Of a stretch of DNA of 37,453 bases, positions 1-9,181 are shown piece after piece (position 1 is the stretch's first letter; every line of letters starts with the position of its first letter). This DNA comes from Nitrospinota bacterium (lineage in GTDB: Bacteria > Nitrospinota > Nitrospinia > Nitrospinales > VA-1): the NCBI GenBank assembly GCA_013349585.1, contig DUZG01000013.1, positions 1 to 37,453 of the forward strand, in the 5' to 3' direction. Under the pieces are notes generated by a model. It was not told the DNA's origin, ran no database searches, and saw only the letters and a list, made by a program, of their open reading frames with translations. Both the position numbers and the translations under genes were made by a program.

Positions 1-235
1 ACCCATTTTCAATTGCTGCTTTGACACGTGCTACTTCGCTTGCACGTACGTTAGGGGTTGTTTTGACTAATTCATTTGCTAATTGCACATCTCTTGCGCG
101 TGAAGAAATTTTGATCTGTTCACCACTAGCGCTAGAAGCACCTTCGCTTTTTGCAGCAGGTGCTTTATCGCCAACATTAACTCGATCCTTAATAATTTTG
201 CTCTTAATTCGAAAATCGTTGCCTGGAATTTCCAT
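1..235 (-). CDS. flgM: Anti-sigma-28 factor FlgM, partial (3' end outside window)
   Basis: Reverse-strand translation MEIPGNDFRIKSKIIKDRVNVGDKAPAAKSEGASSASGEQIKISSRARDVQLANELVKTTPNVRASEVARVKAAIENG; C-terminal region typical of FlgM. Not in the supplied ORF track because it runs off the window edge. Confidence 0.8.
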   Translation of the reverse strand, partial: MEIPGNDFRIKSKIIKDRVNVGDKAPAAKSEGASSASGEQIKISSRARDVQLANELVKTTPNVRASEVARVKAAIENG

Positions 236-761
236 GTTAGCAGCCTTTTCTCGTGATTTTTATGAAATAGATGTATTCTAATAAGCCTCGTTCTTTAGCT
301 CCTCCAAGAGTGAGTGAGACTTTCAAACGATTTATCGGCATTATGCTGAGGTACTTTAACCTAAAAGATGGTAATTTTAAAAACTATTCTTTATGCTAGA
401 GTTATGAGCTTGCCATGACTATTTATCCACTAGTTTTGTTAACAACTATAAAGTCAAGTTACTTATTATTTTTTAATTTACCCGAAATACTTGCTTCGAT
501 CAAAACAATCAAACTCCAAGTAACTCCTTAAAAATACCGGCTTATCGCCTAACTGTCAAGCCGGATTGGATTAAAGTAAGCTTTGAAGATGTCAATATAT
601 AGATATAATGACAAGTTGCGGCGTATAGCATTAAATAAACCAATTGCTTATTAATATATCCTGTATCCAATAAAGTATTGTATTTTGCAAATGTCCAGTC
701 TGAATTATGGGGTATCATCTCGTTAAATGCGGACATGAGGCAAGGAATTATTGCAGAATTT

Positions 762-1691
762 ATGACTAAAAAACTTATAACGATTATTATTTTGGGTGTT
801 TGCCTGGTTCTATTGAAACCAGTAATCCCTGAAGCGATGGACGGGGAAAAATATTCCCGGGTTATCTGGAGTTATTTGGAAACACTTTGCGGGTTCGGGC
901 CACGTAATCCGGGTAGTGAAGGCTATCTGGAGACCCTAGAGCTGATCCGCCGTGTAGGGAAAAAATATGCCGACCGGGTTGTAGAGCAACCCTTTGAGGT
1001 TCAAGTCTCTGAAGGGAAAAAGATCCATATGGTCAATCTGGAGCTACAATTTGCAGGGACTCAAGGAGGCTCACCTATTGTAATAGGTTCACATTTTGAT
1101 ACACGTCCTTTCGCCGACCAGGAAACCCATCCTGAAAAACAAATCAAGCCCATACTCGGGGCGAATGATGGCGGATCTTCCACGGCAGTTTTGTTAGCTT
1201 TGGCGCATTATCTTTTTCAACACCCGGCTCCCCGGCCTATTCATCTGGTGTTTTTTGATGGTGAAGATTATGGTGCCCGCGGGTCGGGACTCAATTTGCT
1301 TGGATCGATCCATTATGCGCAAAGCCTTCTGCAGGTGGATCGGCAATCCTGGCCCTACTGGGTATTGGTAGTAGATATGATAGGGGATAAGGATCTACAG
1401 ATATTTAAGGAGACTTATTCCCTGAAGGGTAGTAGTCGTTTTCTTGACAAGATATATTCCATCGCTGAAAAACAAAAGAATTCATCTTTTAAATCGCAAT
1501 CGAAGTACACCATTTTTGACGATCATTATCCTTTTTACAAAATGGGCATCCCCGCAACTGTATTGATAGATTTTGACTATCCCTACTGGCATACCCTAGA
1601 AGATACGCTCGATAAATGCTCGCCGGAAAGTATGTTTTCAGTTTTCTCTGTGGTGACAGAAACGATTCAAAGTTTTCAGGTGGAAAACTAA
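762..1691 (+). CDS. M28 family peptidase / glutaminyl-peptide cyclotransferase-like protein
   Basis: GSHFDTRPFADQE, GANDGGSSTAVLLALA, VFFDGEDYG and PATVLIDFDYPYWHTLEDTLDKCS motifs. ATG 762 gives a signal-anchor-like N-terminus; ATG 735 and TTG 678 are alternatives. Confidence 0.85.
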   Translation: MTKKLITIIILGVCLVLLKPVIPEAMDGEKYSRVIWSYLETLCGFGPRNPGSEGYLETLELIRRVGKKYADRVVEQPFEVQVSEGKKIHMVNLELQFAGTQGGSPIVIGSHFDTRPFADQETHPEKQIKPILGANDGGSSTAVLLALAHYLFQHPAPRPIHLVFFDGEDYGARGSGLNLLGSIHYAQSLLQVDRQSWPYWVLVVDMIGDKDLQIFKETYSLKGSSRFLDKIYSIAEKQKNSSFKSQSKYTIFDDHYPFYKMGIPATVLIDFDYPYWHTLEDTLDKCSPESMFSVFSVVTETIQSFQVEN

Positions 1692-3043
1692 TGAACCTTT
1701 GGAAGCGCGGATAATTTTTTTTGCGCCTCTTCATTCAGCGGATCCATTTGCAGAATTATTTGCAATTCTTTTTCAGCGCTTTTATAAGCCTTTCGGGTCA
1801 GGTGGATCTCGTAGAGTTTCCAGTGCATGGAAAGAAAGTCCAGACCGAGTTCTGTGGATCGCTCATAAGATTTCTGAGCTTCCTCAAAACGATTCAAGGC
1901 AAACTGAGAATTTCCCAAGTTAAAACTTGCGATGGCAAATTCTGGATTCAGTTCCAATGTCTTTTTTAAATGGGGGATGGCTTCTTCAGGATGACCTAGC
2001 TTGTTCAATACAGCCCCCAGATTAGAAAGGCCTTGTATGAAATTAGGATAGACTTCAATCGCTTTTTTAAACACTTCTTTTGCTTGTTCAATTTTTCCTG
2101 AACGAAAATAATAACTCCCCAGATTGGACAGGGCCTCAGGGAAATTTGGCTGTAGTTCAACGGTTCTTTCATATTGCTGGATGGCCTCATTCTCCATCCC
2201 AAGGACACGATAGGCAACGGCAAGGTCGTAATGGACGAGGATGAAGTTAGGATCTTGAGTGAGAATTTTTTCAAACTCATCAATTGCTTTATTTGGGTCT
2301 CCTAATCCGTATAAATAAAAATTGCCGCGATAATACATGGCTTCTTTGGAATTTTTGTCTTGTTGCAAAAGTTCCCGGAAGCTAAAGGAGTTCTTTTCCT
2401 TTAAAAAAGGTTTTACAAACTGTATTGGAATCGCAAGGTTAATCGATCGGCCTTCAATGGTGGCGATCCCCACAACTTTATTTGACTTGTTTACCAAAGG
2501 GCCGCCACTGAAACCGGGTCCAAAAGCTGTGGTGGTATAGATGAAGGGAACATCGGAAATAGCTTGTGGGTGTATGCCCAAGACAAAACCATAAGTTTGT
2601 GCCACGATGCCTTCAACAGTCCCGTTATTTTCTTTTACGTTGTCAGATAAATATCCCAGTGCGCTGGTATAATCATAAGCTTGTAAACTTGAAGAATCGC
2701 CTAGCTCGAGGGTAGAGTAAAATCCCTTTGCCAGTTCTAAAATCGCAAAATCCCTAACGCGGTCAATTTTGCGAATTCCTATAACATCTACCTGCGTACC
2801 ATTAGGGAAATAGGCTTTGACGGAGTGAGCATCGACGAGAACATGATAGTTGGTTACCAAAGTCCCATCGGGTTGAACTACAAAACCAGACCCGGTTCCC
2901 ACGGTTTTTCCCGTTTCATTTTTTGCGATCAGCAAAGCGACAGCACTTTTATTAACTTCATGGGCACTTGTTAAACTTACCCATCCCAGTAAAAGGAAAA
3001 TTGTGCAGGAAAAGATAATTTTTTTCTGATGGAAGAATTTCAT
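1688..3043 (-). CDS. Trypsin-like (S1C) serine protease with C-terminal TPR repeats, exported
   Basis: Signal peptide; GTGSGFVVQPDGTLVTNYHVL, DFAILEL, GPGFSGGPL catalytic motifs; multiple TPR repeats (FPEALSNLGSYYFRSGKIEQAKEVFKKAIEVYPN). Confidence 0.88.
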   Translation of the reverse strand: MKFFHQKKIIFSCTIFLLLGWVSLTSAHEVNKSAVALLIAKNETGKTVGTGSGFVVQPDGTLVTNYHVLVDAHSVKAYFPNGTQVDVIGIRKIDRVRDFAILELAKGFYSTLELGDSSSLQAYDYTSALGYLSDNVKENNGTVEGIVAQTYGFVLGIHPQAISDVPFIYTTTAFGPGFSGGPLVNKSNKVVGIATIEGRSINLAIPIQFVKPFLKEKNSFSFRELLQQDKNSKEAMYYRGNFYLYGLGDPNKAIDEFEKILTQDPNFILVHYDLAVAYRVLGMENEAIQQYERTVELQPNFPEALSNLGSYYFRSGKIEQAKEVFKKAIEVYPNFIQGLSNLGAVLNKLGHPEEAIPHLKKTLELNPEFAIASFNLGNSQFALNRFEEAQKSYERSTELGLDFLSMHWKLYEIHLTRKAYKSAEKELQIILQMDPLNEEAQKKLSALPKVH

Positions 3044-3208
3044 TGTTGTTTGTTTAATAATTTTAAAGAATTTTCCAAATTAATGAAGTGACGAAAATAT
3101 GCAACAGTATTTGGACAAGATTAAACAAATTATAACAGATTTTCACAGGAATATTTTGACAGACTGAAGCCAAGAGGCGCTGGAATATTTGTTGAAAATA
3201 TGAGGAAG

Positions 3209-3248
3209 GAAAAACATACACCGCCCGGTTATTATCCCTAGGCGGCGT
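3209..3248 (-). terminator. Rho-independent terminator downstream of the DUF4399 gene
   Basis: On the minus strand ACGCCGCC (3248-3241) pairs with GGCGGTGT (3225-3218, one G-U), followed by ATGTTTTT. Confidence 0.6.
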
Positions 3249-3266
3249 ATTTAGAGCGGATATTAC

Positions 3267-4013
3267 TTACTTGACGTTAAATGTTACTTCTGTTGTGAGT
3301 GCAGGATCATAGGGTACATGGTTTCCCATTGCGAATAGTCCGCGTACGTTATGTTTTCCTGGAGCTAACTTGATCTCCTTGCAGGTCGAGCCATCGCCCA
3401 TATGAATGTGATTTGCGTCTTTGCCAATGGGTTTGCTCAAATCTTTTGGGAGGTCGATATCGACGAGAATATGGTGATGTCCTTTGCCCTGGTTCACTCC
3501 CTTTTTGGCTGGTTCTACTTCGACTCCTGAAGTTTCAAGGCAGACTTTAACGGGGCTGGTAACCATAGCGCCTTTAGGAGGGCTAGTGATGCCCACGCTT
3601 GCGAGAACTTCAATGGAAACTTTTGCTGTCAGAGCAGGGTTGTAGGGAACATGATTTCCTTTTGCGAACAGGGCGCGAATTGTGTGTTTACCTGCCGCTA
3701 GATTCAAGGTTTTACATTTCGATCCATCACCCATATGAACATGGTTTGCGTCTTTACCAATAGGTTTGCTCAAATCTCCTGGAACGTCGACATCTACAAG
3801 TATATGGTGATGCCCTTTGCCATCATGAACTCCATGCTTTGCAGCCTCAACGGTTACTCCCGATGTCGCGAGACAAATTTTTACCGGGCCAGAAATTTTG
3901 GCGCCATCAGCAGGTTGGCTGATGGATACAGAGTTGCTAGCAAAAGCCGCTGTACTTGCCAGAACATATAATATTGTAGTGAGGGTGGTAATTTTTGAAC
4001 CAAGGTTTTTCAT
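3267..4013 (-). CDS. Exported protein with two tandem DUF4399-like domains
   Basis: Signal peptide; two near-identical units GKGHHHILVDVDVPGDLSKPIGKDANHVHMGDGSKCKTLNLAAGKHTIRALFAKGNHVPYNPALT / GKGHHHILVDIDLPKDLSKPIGKDANHIHMGDGSTCKEIKLAPGKHNVRGLFAMGNHVPYDPALT. Confidence 0.85.
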   Translation of the reverse strand: MKNLGSKITTLTTILYVLASTAAFASNSVSISQPADGAKISGPVKICLATSGVTVEAAKHGVHDGKGHHHILVDVDVPGDLSKPIGKDANHVHMGDGSKCKTLNLAAGKHTIRALFAKGNHVPYNPALTAKVSIEVLASVGITSPPKGAMVTSPVKVCLETSGVEVEPAKKGVNQGKGHHHILVDIDLPKDLSKPIGKDANHIHMGDGSTCKEIKLAPGKHNVRGLFAMGNHVPYDPALTTEVTFNVK

Positions 4014-4305
4014 GTATCAGAACTCCTGAAATAAAAATATTATTGTTGTGAGGTTTGCAACGATGTGGTTTTCACAATAAATCGTCAGTAAATACGCTAA
4101 AGTATTCCCTAATTTAGATAAAAAAAAGCTGTAAAAGTTTCAGGGAAAGTAGAACTTTGTTGCGGGAAAGCCTAATTTTGCCCTATTTTTCTTGACTTCG
4201 AAATCAGAGTTCCATAACCTCAAGGTTTAGAGCAATTATATCTAAGGGTGTTTCCCCTTTTTCATCTGTTTCAGGGGAACCCCTATATTTTTTTAGGAGG
4301 ATTAG

Positions 4306-5208
4306 ATGGTTGTCACTGGAGAATGTCGGTTACTTCACACCTGTGAAATGTGTGAGTTTAATAATGAAACCGATTGTAAGGCCGATAAAAATGAACATAA
4401 CCGCTGGCTTGTTAATAAGCGGATGAATGAGATTAAACATAAGCTTATTATTGGTAGTAATAAAGGTGGCGTTGGTAAAAGTACAGTAACCACAAATCTT
4501 GCCATTGCGTTGCAGGAAAGCGGCTACTCTGTAGGATTGGCGGATGCCGATTTGCACGGACCTAATATTCCTAAATTATTACAAGCTGAAAATGTTCGCC
4601 TGAAGTCTACCGATGTTGGAATCGACCCTTATGAAACCAGTAACGGACTGAAAGTAGCTTCGCTTGGTTTTTTGATCGAAGATCCAAACATGCATATTGC
4701 TTGGCGCGACGCAGTTAAATATGACTTCATTATTGAGCTTCTGGGGAATATAAACTGGGGACCGTTGGATTATTTATTGTTTGATTTGCCGCCGGGTACA
4801 GGTAATGAGCAAATCACCATTATCGATTTCATTGGTGAAGTGGATGGGGCAGTAGTTGTTACAACACCGCAGGATCTGGCGATCCTCGATGCTCGCAAAA
4901 TGATCTCGTTTTCCAGAGATAGTAATGTCCCGATTGTAGGTGTCATTGAAAATATGAGCACGATGTCTTGTCCGCACTGTGATAAAGATATTGATGTGTT
5001 TAAAAAAGGCGGCGGTAAGAAACTGGCAGAAGAATTGGTACTTCCCTATCTCGGAAGTATCCCTCTTGATGGTGAAATTGTTGCCAATTCTGACAGCGGT
5101 CAACCGGTGGTGCTTGCCCGCCCAGACTCCGTTGCTGCAAAGGCATTTATGAAACTTGCGGAAAATTGTCACAAATTTCTAAACCCGGAAGAGGCATTTA
5201 AAAAATAA
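4306..5208 (+). CDS. Mrp/Nbp35/ApbC family P-loop ATPase (Fe-S carrier)
   Basis: GSNKGGVGKSTVTTNLAIAL deviant Walker A; DYLLFDLPPGTGNEQ; MSCPHC; four-Cys N-terminal segment; AGGAGG upstream of the ATG. Confidence 0.9.
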   Translation: MVVTGECRLLHTCEMCEFNNETDCKADKNEHNRWLVNKRMNEIKHKLIIGSNKGGVGKSTVTTNLAIALQESGYSVGLADADLHGPNIPKLLQAENVRLKSTDVGIDPYETSNGLKVASLGFLIEDPNMHIAWRDAVKYDFIIELLGNINWGPLDYLLFDLPPGTGNEQITIIDFIGEVDGAVVVTTPQDLAILDARKMISFSRDSNVPIVGVIENMSTMSCPHCDKDIDVFKKGGGKKLAEELVLPYLGSIPLDGEIVANSDSGQPVVLARPDSVAAKAFMKLAENCHKFLNPEEAFKK

Positions 5209-5418
5209 TTTTCCGGAAAAGAGTTTTAATTTTTAGCAAATAATGACCCTCTGTTTATCCCTTATTGTAACACCCAGATCGTTCCCATTAATTTAAAACA
5301 ATGGATTGCGTTTTGGGTGTTGATTGGGGGATAATAAAATATAAATTGAATTTAGTTTTGAATCCGGGCTGTTTTCTTAATGGCCTCTCCTCGAATTTGA
5401 GCTTTTCTTCTTAAAAGG

Positions 5419-6495
5419 TTGGGCGTGTTAAATAAATCCAAAAAAAATAAGGTGGCATTGAAAATTCTTTTCTCCTTTTTGTTTTTTTTTCCGGGATGGG
5501 TCTATTCTGAGTCCCAGCCAACCTCTCATTATTCAAATAATCCAGTGGTTGCAGAAGTGGACGATAAACCCATTTATCTGGATGATTTAAAGCATATTCG
5601 TATTCAGGAAGCTTTAATGCAATTGCATCAAATGCAAACACGTGCTTTGAAAGAAAAAATTCTGGAAAATCTCGCTAAAAAACACCCAGAATTTTCAACG
5701 CAAAGTACACCCACTATTTCTGAGGCGGAAGTCAAAAAGTTTTATGATAATACCCCGGGAATTAAAGAAATGGGAGGTTTGCAGCAGGTGTATGGTGAAA
5801 TTGAAGGCTATCTGCGGAACAGTTATCGCAATATGTTTATTGAGCAACAATTCCAAAGGGCAGTCAAGCAGGGTTGGGCCAAAGTATATCTTACCCCACC
5901 CAATGACTTCCATTTAGTAGCGGGGATAGGATCAGCCATGTTATGGTCTGAAAAAAATAAAACGGCGCGAGTATTTGTATTGGAGTATTCAGACTTTCAA
6001 TGTCCTTTCTGTAAAAGAGTACAAAAAACATTACAAAAAATTAGAAATAAGTATCCTCATTCTGTTCAATTTGGCTACCGACATTTCCCCCTGCCATTTC
6101 ATGAAGAAGCCAAGAGTTACGCACAAGCTGTTGAGTGCGCGAGAGATCAGGGCAGGTTTTGGCAGCTTCAGAGCTGGTTTTATGAAAACCTGACTCATAC
6201 TATTAGTGAGGCTAAGGTTTTAGAAGCGGCCCAAATTGCAGGGGTCAAGGATATCGATGAATTTAAATCCTGTTGGAAAAAAGGTAAGTATGAAAAAAGA
6301 GTAGAAAAAGATATTCGCGACGGTGCAGAAATGGGCATTCAGGGCACCCCCACTTTCGTACTCGGTTCCTATGATTATGAATCGGGAACGGTTTCCGGCG
6401 AAATGTTTTCGGGAGCTGTATCAGAAGATAAATTTGTAAAGGCAATAGAAAAATATCTCGCCTTGACCAGAGCAGAAGCCAAACTCAACCCTTAG
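5419..6495 (+). CDS. DsbA-family thioredoxin-fold protein with SurA-N-like N-terminal segment, exported
   Basis: TTG start in ORF track; signal peptide; VVAEVDDKPIYLDDLKHIRIQEALMQL resembles a SurA/parvulin N-terminal domain; LEYSDFQCPFCKRVQ CxxC; GIQGTPTFVLG. Confidence 0.8.
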   Translation: MGVLNKSKKNKVALKILFSFLFFFPGWVYSESQPTSHYSNNPVVAEVDDKPIYLDDLKHIRIQEALMQLHQMQTRALKEKILENLAKKHPEFSTQSTPTISEAEVKKFYDNTPGIKEMGGLQQVYGEIEGYLRNSYRNMFIEQQFQRAVKQGWAKVYLTPPNDFHLVAGIGSAMLWSEKNKTARVFVLEYSDFQCPFCKRVQKTLQKIRNKYPHSVQFGYRHFPLPFHEEAKSYAQAVECARDQGRFWQLQSWFYENLTHTISEAKVLEAAQIAGVKDIDEFKSCWKKGKYEKRVEKDIRDGAEMGIQGTPTFVLGSYDYESGTVSGEMFSGAVSEDKFVKAIEKYLALTRAEAKLNP

Positions 6496-6522
6496 TTTTC
6501 CTGCAATTCCTTTTGTTCCTTT

Positions 6523-7029
6523 ATGAAAAGAGCTTTAATAATACTGATTCTCATATTTTTATTTCCCCTCGCATTATTTGCAAATCCACCCTTTGACCGC
6601 TCGCAACCGAGCCTTCCACAAATAAAGATAAATGTATTAACAAATAAGTCGATGGTTTTTCCAAGTGAAAAGTTTAAGCTTTATATCTCCATTATAATTG
6701 AAGAGGGCTGGCATATTTATTCGCTGTCCCATTTAAGAGGAAAAGAGTTGTTGTCCACGCAAATCTTGATAGATGAAAACGTTTTTCAGGAGCAGGAGGG
6801 TTGGCGAGAGCCTGATCCTGTAATAATTCAGGATGAGACAATTGGGAAACTGGTTAAAGGCCATAAAGGCAATGTGGAATTCTCAAGAACTTATAGCGTC
6901 CCTGTTGATATTGAAGCAGACAAGTATCCCATTAAAGGCAGGCTGGTTTATTGGGCTTGTGACAACCAGATATGTACCCTTCCACAAGAGTTCCATTTTA
7001 ATACTGTCTTACAGGTCAGCCGCAATTAG
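6523..7029 (+). CDS. Stand-alone DsbD-alpha-like periplasmic domain protein
   Basis: Signal peptide; FKLYISIIIEEGWHIYSLSHLRG and LVYWACDNQICTLPQEFHF resemble the N-terminal domain of DsbD; no downstream transmembrane domain. Confidence 0.7.
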   Translation: MKRALIILILIFLFPLALFANPPFDRSQPSLPQIKINVLTNKSMVFPSEKFKLYISIIIEEGWHIYSLSHLRGKELLSTQILIDENVFQEQEGWREPDPVIIQDETIGKLVKGHKGNVEFSRTYSVPVDIEADKYPIKGRLVYWACDNQICTLPQEFHFNTVLQVSRN

Positions 7030-7261
7030 GCAGGAAGTATCTCCTTCGATATTTTTCCAAGGTCTATGAGTTTGGTGATATAGTTACCCCACCCCCCTGA
7101 AAAAACTGTTTTATAGCGATGCGACTAATAGTCATACATTTTGCCGACTAATAATTATTGGTTGTAAGAGCTGAGTTTGGAATTGTTAGATAGCCAATTC
7201 ATCGAGAGAGTGATGGTCGTAGTATCGATGGCAAGAAAAACCTCAAACTTGGGAAAAGGGC

Positions 7262-8542
7262 GTGCAGAAGAATATAAAAAATTTATTCAAGGATAGATTA
7301 GGGCGAGAAGTGCTGAGCCTTCTTGAAAGAATTTCACAAGTGGCTGATCAATGCCGTATGCCCGTTTTTGCAGTAGGCGGATTTGTTAGGGATTTATTGT
7401 TGAATGTTTCTAATAAAGATATCGATATCGCAGTAGAAGGTGATGGAATACTATTTGCCTCACGTCTCGCGGAAGAGTTTGGCGGTCAAGTTACGGCGCA
7501 TGAAAATTTTGGAACGGCTGTGGTTCTATTTCCAGATGGAAATAGAATCGACGTAGCCATGACGCGATTGGAATACTATGCCCATCCTGCAGCACTCCCA
7601 ACAGTAAAACAAAGTTCAACAATAAAGTCGGACTTGTATAGAAGAGATTTTACGGTTAACAGCCTTGCGGTGAAATTGAATGAAGAGGATGCTTTTTGTC
7701 TGCTAGATTTTCTTAATGGCGAAAGAGACATCAAGAATAAAAAAATTGATGTTTTGCATGATTCGAGCTTCATTGAAGACCCGTGTCGACTATTTCGAGC
7801 CATAAGGTTTGAGCAACGATATGATTTTCGTATTGGCCGAGAGACTGAGGTATTAATGAAGGCGGCTATAAACAAAAGACTGGTAGATTCTCTGAGCGGT
7901 ACGCGGCTTTTAAATGAGATGATTTTAATTCTTAAGGAGAGCCATCCCTTAAAATATGTTTTAAGAATGAAGGAACTTGGTCTTTTGCAATTCGTTTCAC
8001 CGCAAATGATAGATATTCAAGCGCTAAAAAACATTCCAGCTGTATTGTCTTGGGCTGAATCTATATCGCTTCCTGAGGAACCGGAAATTTGGTATGTGTA
8101 TTTTCTGTCTTTGCTTTATTCTCTGGACGAAGAATCTTTTATGCAAACTGCTGAAAGACTGCAAATGCAGGCACGTTTGAAAAAATCTTTGATCCGGGAT
8201 AGAGAGACCTGTAAGGAAAGTTTAAAGCTTTTTGAAAAGGATAAAGACTGGAGTCCGGAGACGATCTATAATCAACTGTCTGGGTTTTCGGTAGAAGCGG
8301 TAGTCTATTTTCTTGCAGTCGCATCAACAGACCGCGCCAACCAATACGCGAATATTTATTTTACCCAGTACCATAAGCAGTCAGAATTATCTCTGACAGG
8401 AGATGATCTGGTGCAAATGGGAATAAAACCCGGCCCTGTTTTTCAATCTGTGTTTAAAGCACTTCGAGAAGCCCATGTGAAAGGGGCAATTGAATCGAGA
8501 GAGGAAGAAGTGGCTTGGGTTAAGAAGCAATTCCTTGAGTAA
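7262..8542 (+). CDS. CCA/poly(A)-type tRNA nucleotidyltransferase family protein
   Basis: GGFVRDLLLNVSNKDIDIAVEGDGILFA, RRDFTVNSLAV, EDPCRLFRAIRFEQRYDFRI motifs; GTG start. Confidence 0.85.
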   Translation: MQKNIKNLFKDRLGREVLSLLERISQVADQCRMPVFAVGGFVRDLLLNVSNKDIDIAVEGDGILFASRLAEEFGGQVTAHENFGTAVVLFPDGNRIDVAMTRLEYYAHPAALPTVKQSSTIKSDLYRRDFTVNSLAVKLNEEDAFCLLDFLNGERDIKNKKIDVLHDSSFIEDPCRLFRAIRFEQRYDFRIGRETEVLMKAAINKRLVDSLSGTRLLNEMILILKESHPLKYVLRMKELGLLQFVSPQMIDIQALKNIPAVLSWAESISLPEEPEIWYVYFLSLLYSLDEESFMQTAERLQMQARLKKSLIRDRETCKESLKLFEKDKDWSPETIYNQLSGFSVEAVVYFLAVASTDRANQYANIYFTQYHKQSELSLTGDDLVQMGIKPGPVFQSVFKALREAHVKGAIESREEEVAWVKKQFLE

Positions 8543-8588
8543 TAGTTATATGTGATATAATTCAATCTTTTAATTCAGGTGATTTGTT

Positions 8589-9176
8589 GTGGCCAGTGTT
8601 GAATATCTTATTAAGCAGTTTTTGACTCCAGATAAAAAGAATCTGGATTTAAGCAATCAGAATATTGGGGATAAGGGTGCCATCACCCTGTCAAAATCAA
8701 AAAGTATTAGGCGCTTAAAAAAACTCATGCTTCCGAATAATAATATCAGTGATGAAGGTATCAGTGCTATTGTCAATTCGGAAAATTTCAAGCACCTGAC
8801 CGATCTGGATATATACGGAAATGTTATCAGTGATGATGGTGTTAAGGCGATAGCCGAATCCCCTTATATGTCCAATTTGAAGAAGCTGAGTTTATATGGA
8901 AATCTTGTCGAAGATGAGGGAGCTATAGCCATCGCCGAGTCTCAGGTCCTTTTAAAACTCAAGCATCTATTTATAACTTCCAATCGAATTCGGCGCGAAG
9001 GAATTGAAGCTCTAAAAAAAGCCAAATGCCGAACTCGTTTATGCCACCTTCATGTGGATGATTTAAAAGACTTCTTCTACGAAGAGGAGCAGGACTATGA
9101 CGATACCGACCTGATTAACAGTTGGGAGGAGTTAAAAGCCCGCTCTGCAGAAAAAGCGGACTCTGAAGAAGATTGA
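8589..9176 (+). CDS. Leucine-rich repeat (RI-like) protein, apparently cytoplasmic
   Basis: Repeats such as FKHLTDLDIYGNVISDDGVKAIAES and MSNLKKLSLYGNLVEDEGAIAIAES; no signal peptide; GTG start. Confidence 0.8.
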   Translation: MASVEYLIKQFLTPDKKNLDLSNQNIGDKGAITLSKSKSIRRLKKLMLPNNNISDEGISAIVNSENFKHLTDLDIYGNVISDDGVKAIAESPYMSNLKKLSLYGNLVEDEGAIAIAESQVLLKLKHLFITSNRIRREGIEALKKAKCRTRLCHLHVDDLKDFFYEEEQDYDDTDLINSWEELKARSAEKADSEED

Positions 9177-9181
9177 ACTTA

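Noticed and set aside
542-736. 64-aa minus-strand ORF before the M28 peptidase gene
   Set aside because: AT-rich upstream region, no RBS or recognised family, overlaps the peptidase 5' region.
4774-5172. 132-aa minus-strand ORF antisense to the Mrp/ApbC gene
   Set aside because: Fully overlaps a clear P-loop ATPase; no motif or RBS.
5269-5321. Inverted repeat aacaccca/tgggtgtt between the Mrp-like and DsbA-like genes
   Set aside because: 37-nt loop and no following T-run; too weak to call a terminator or regulatory structure.
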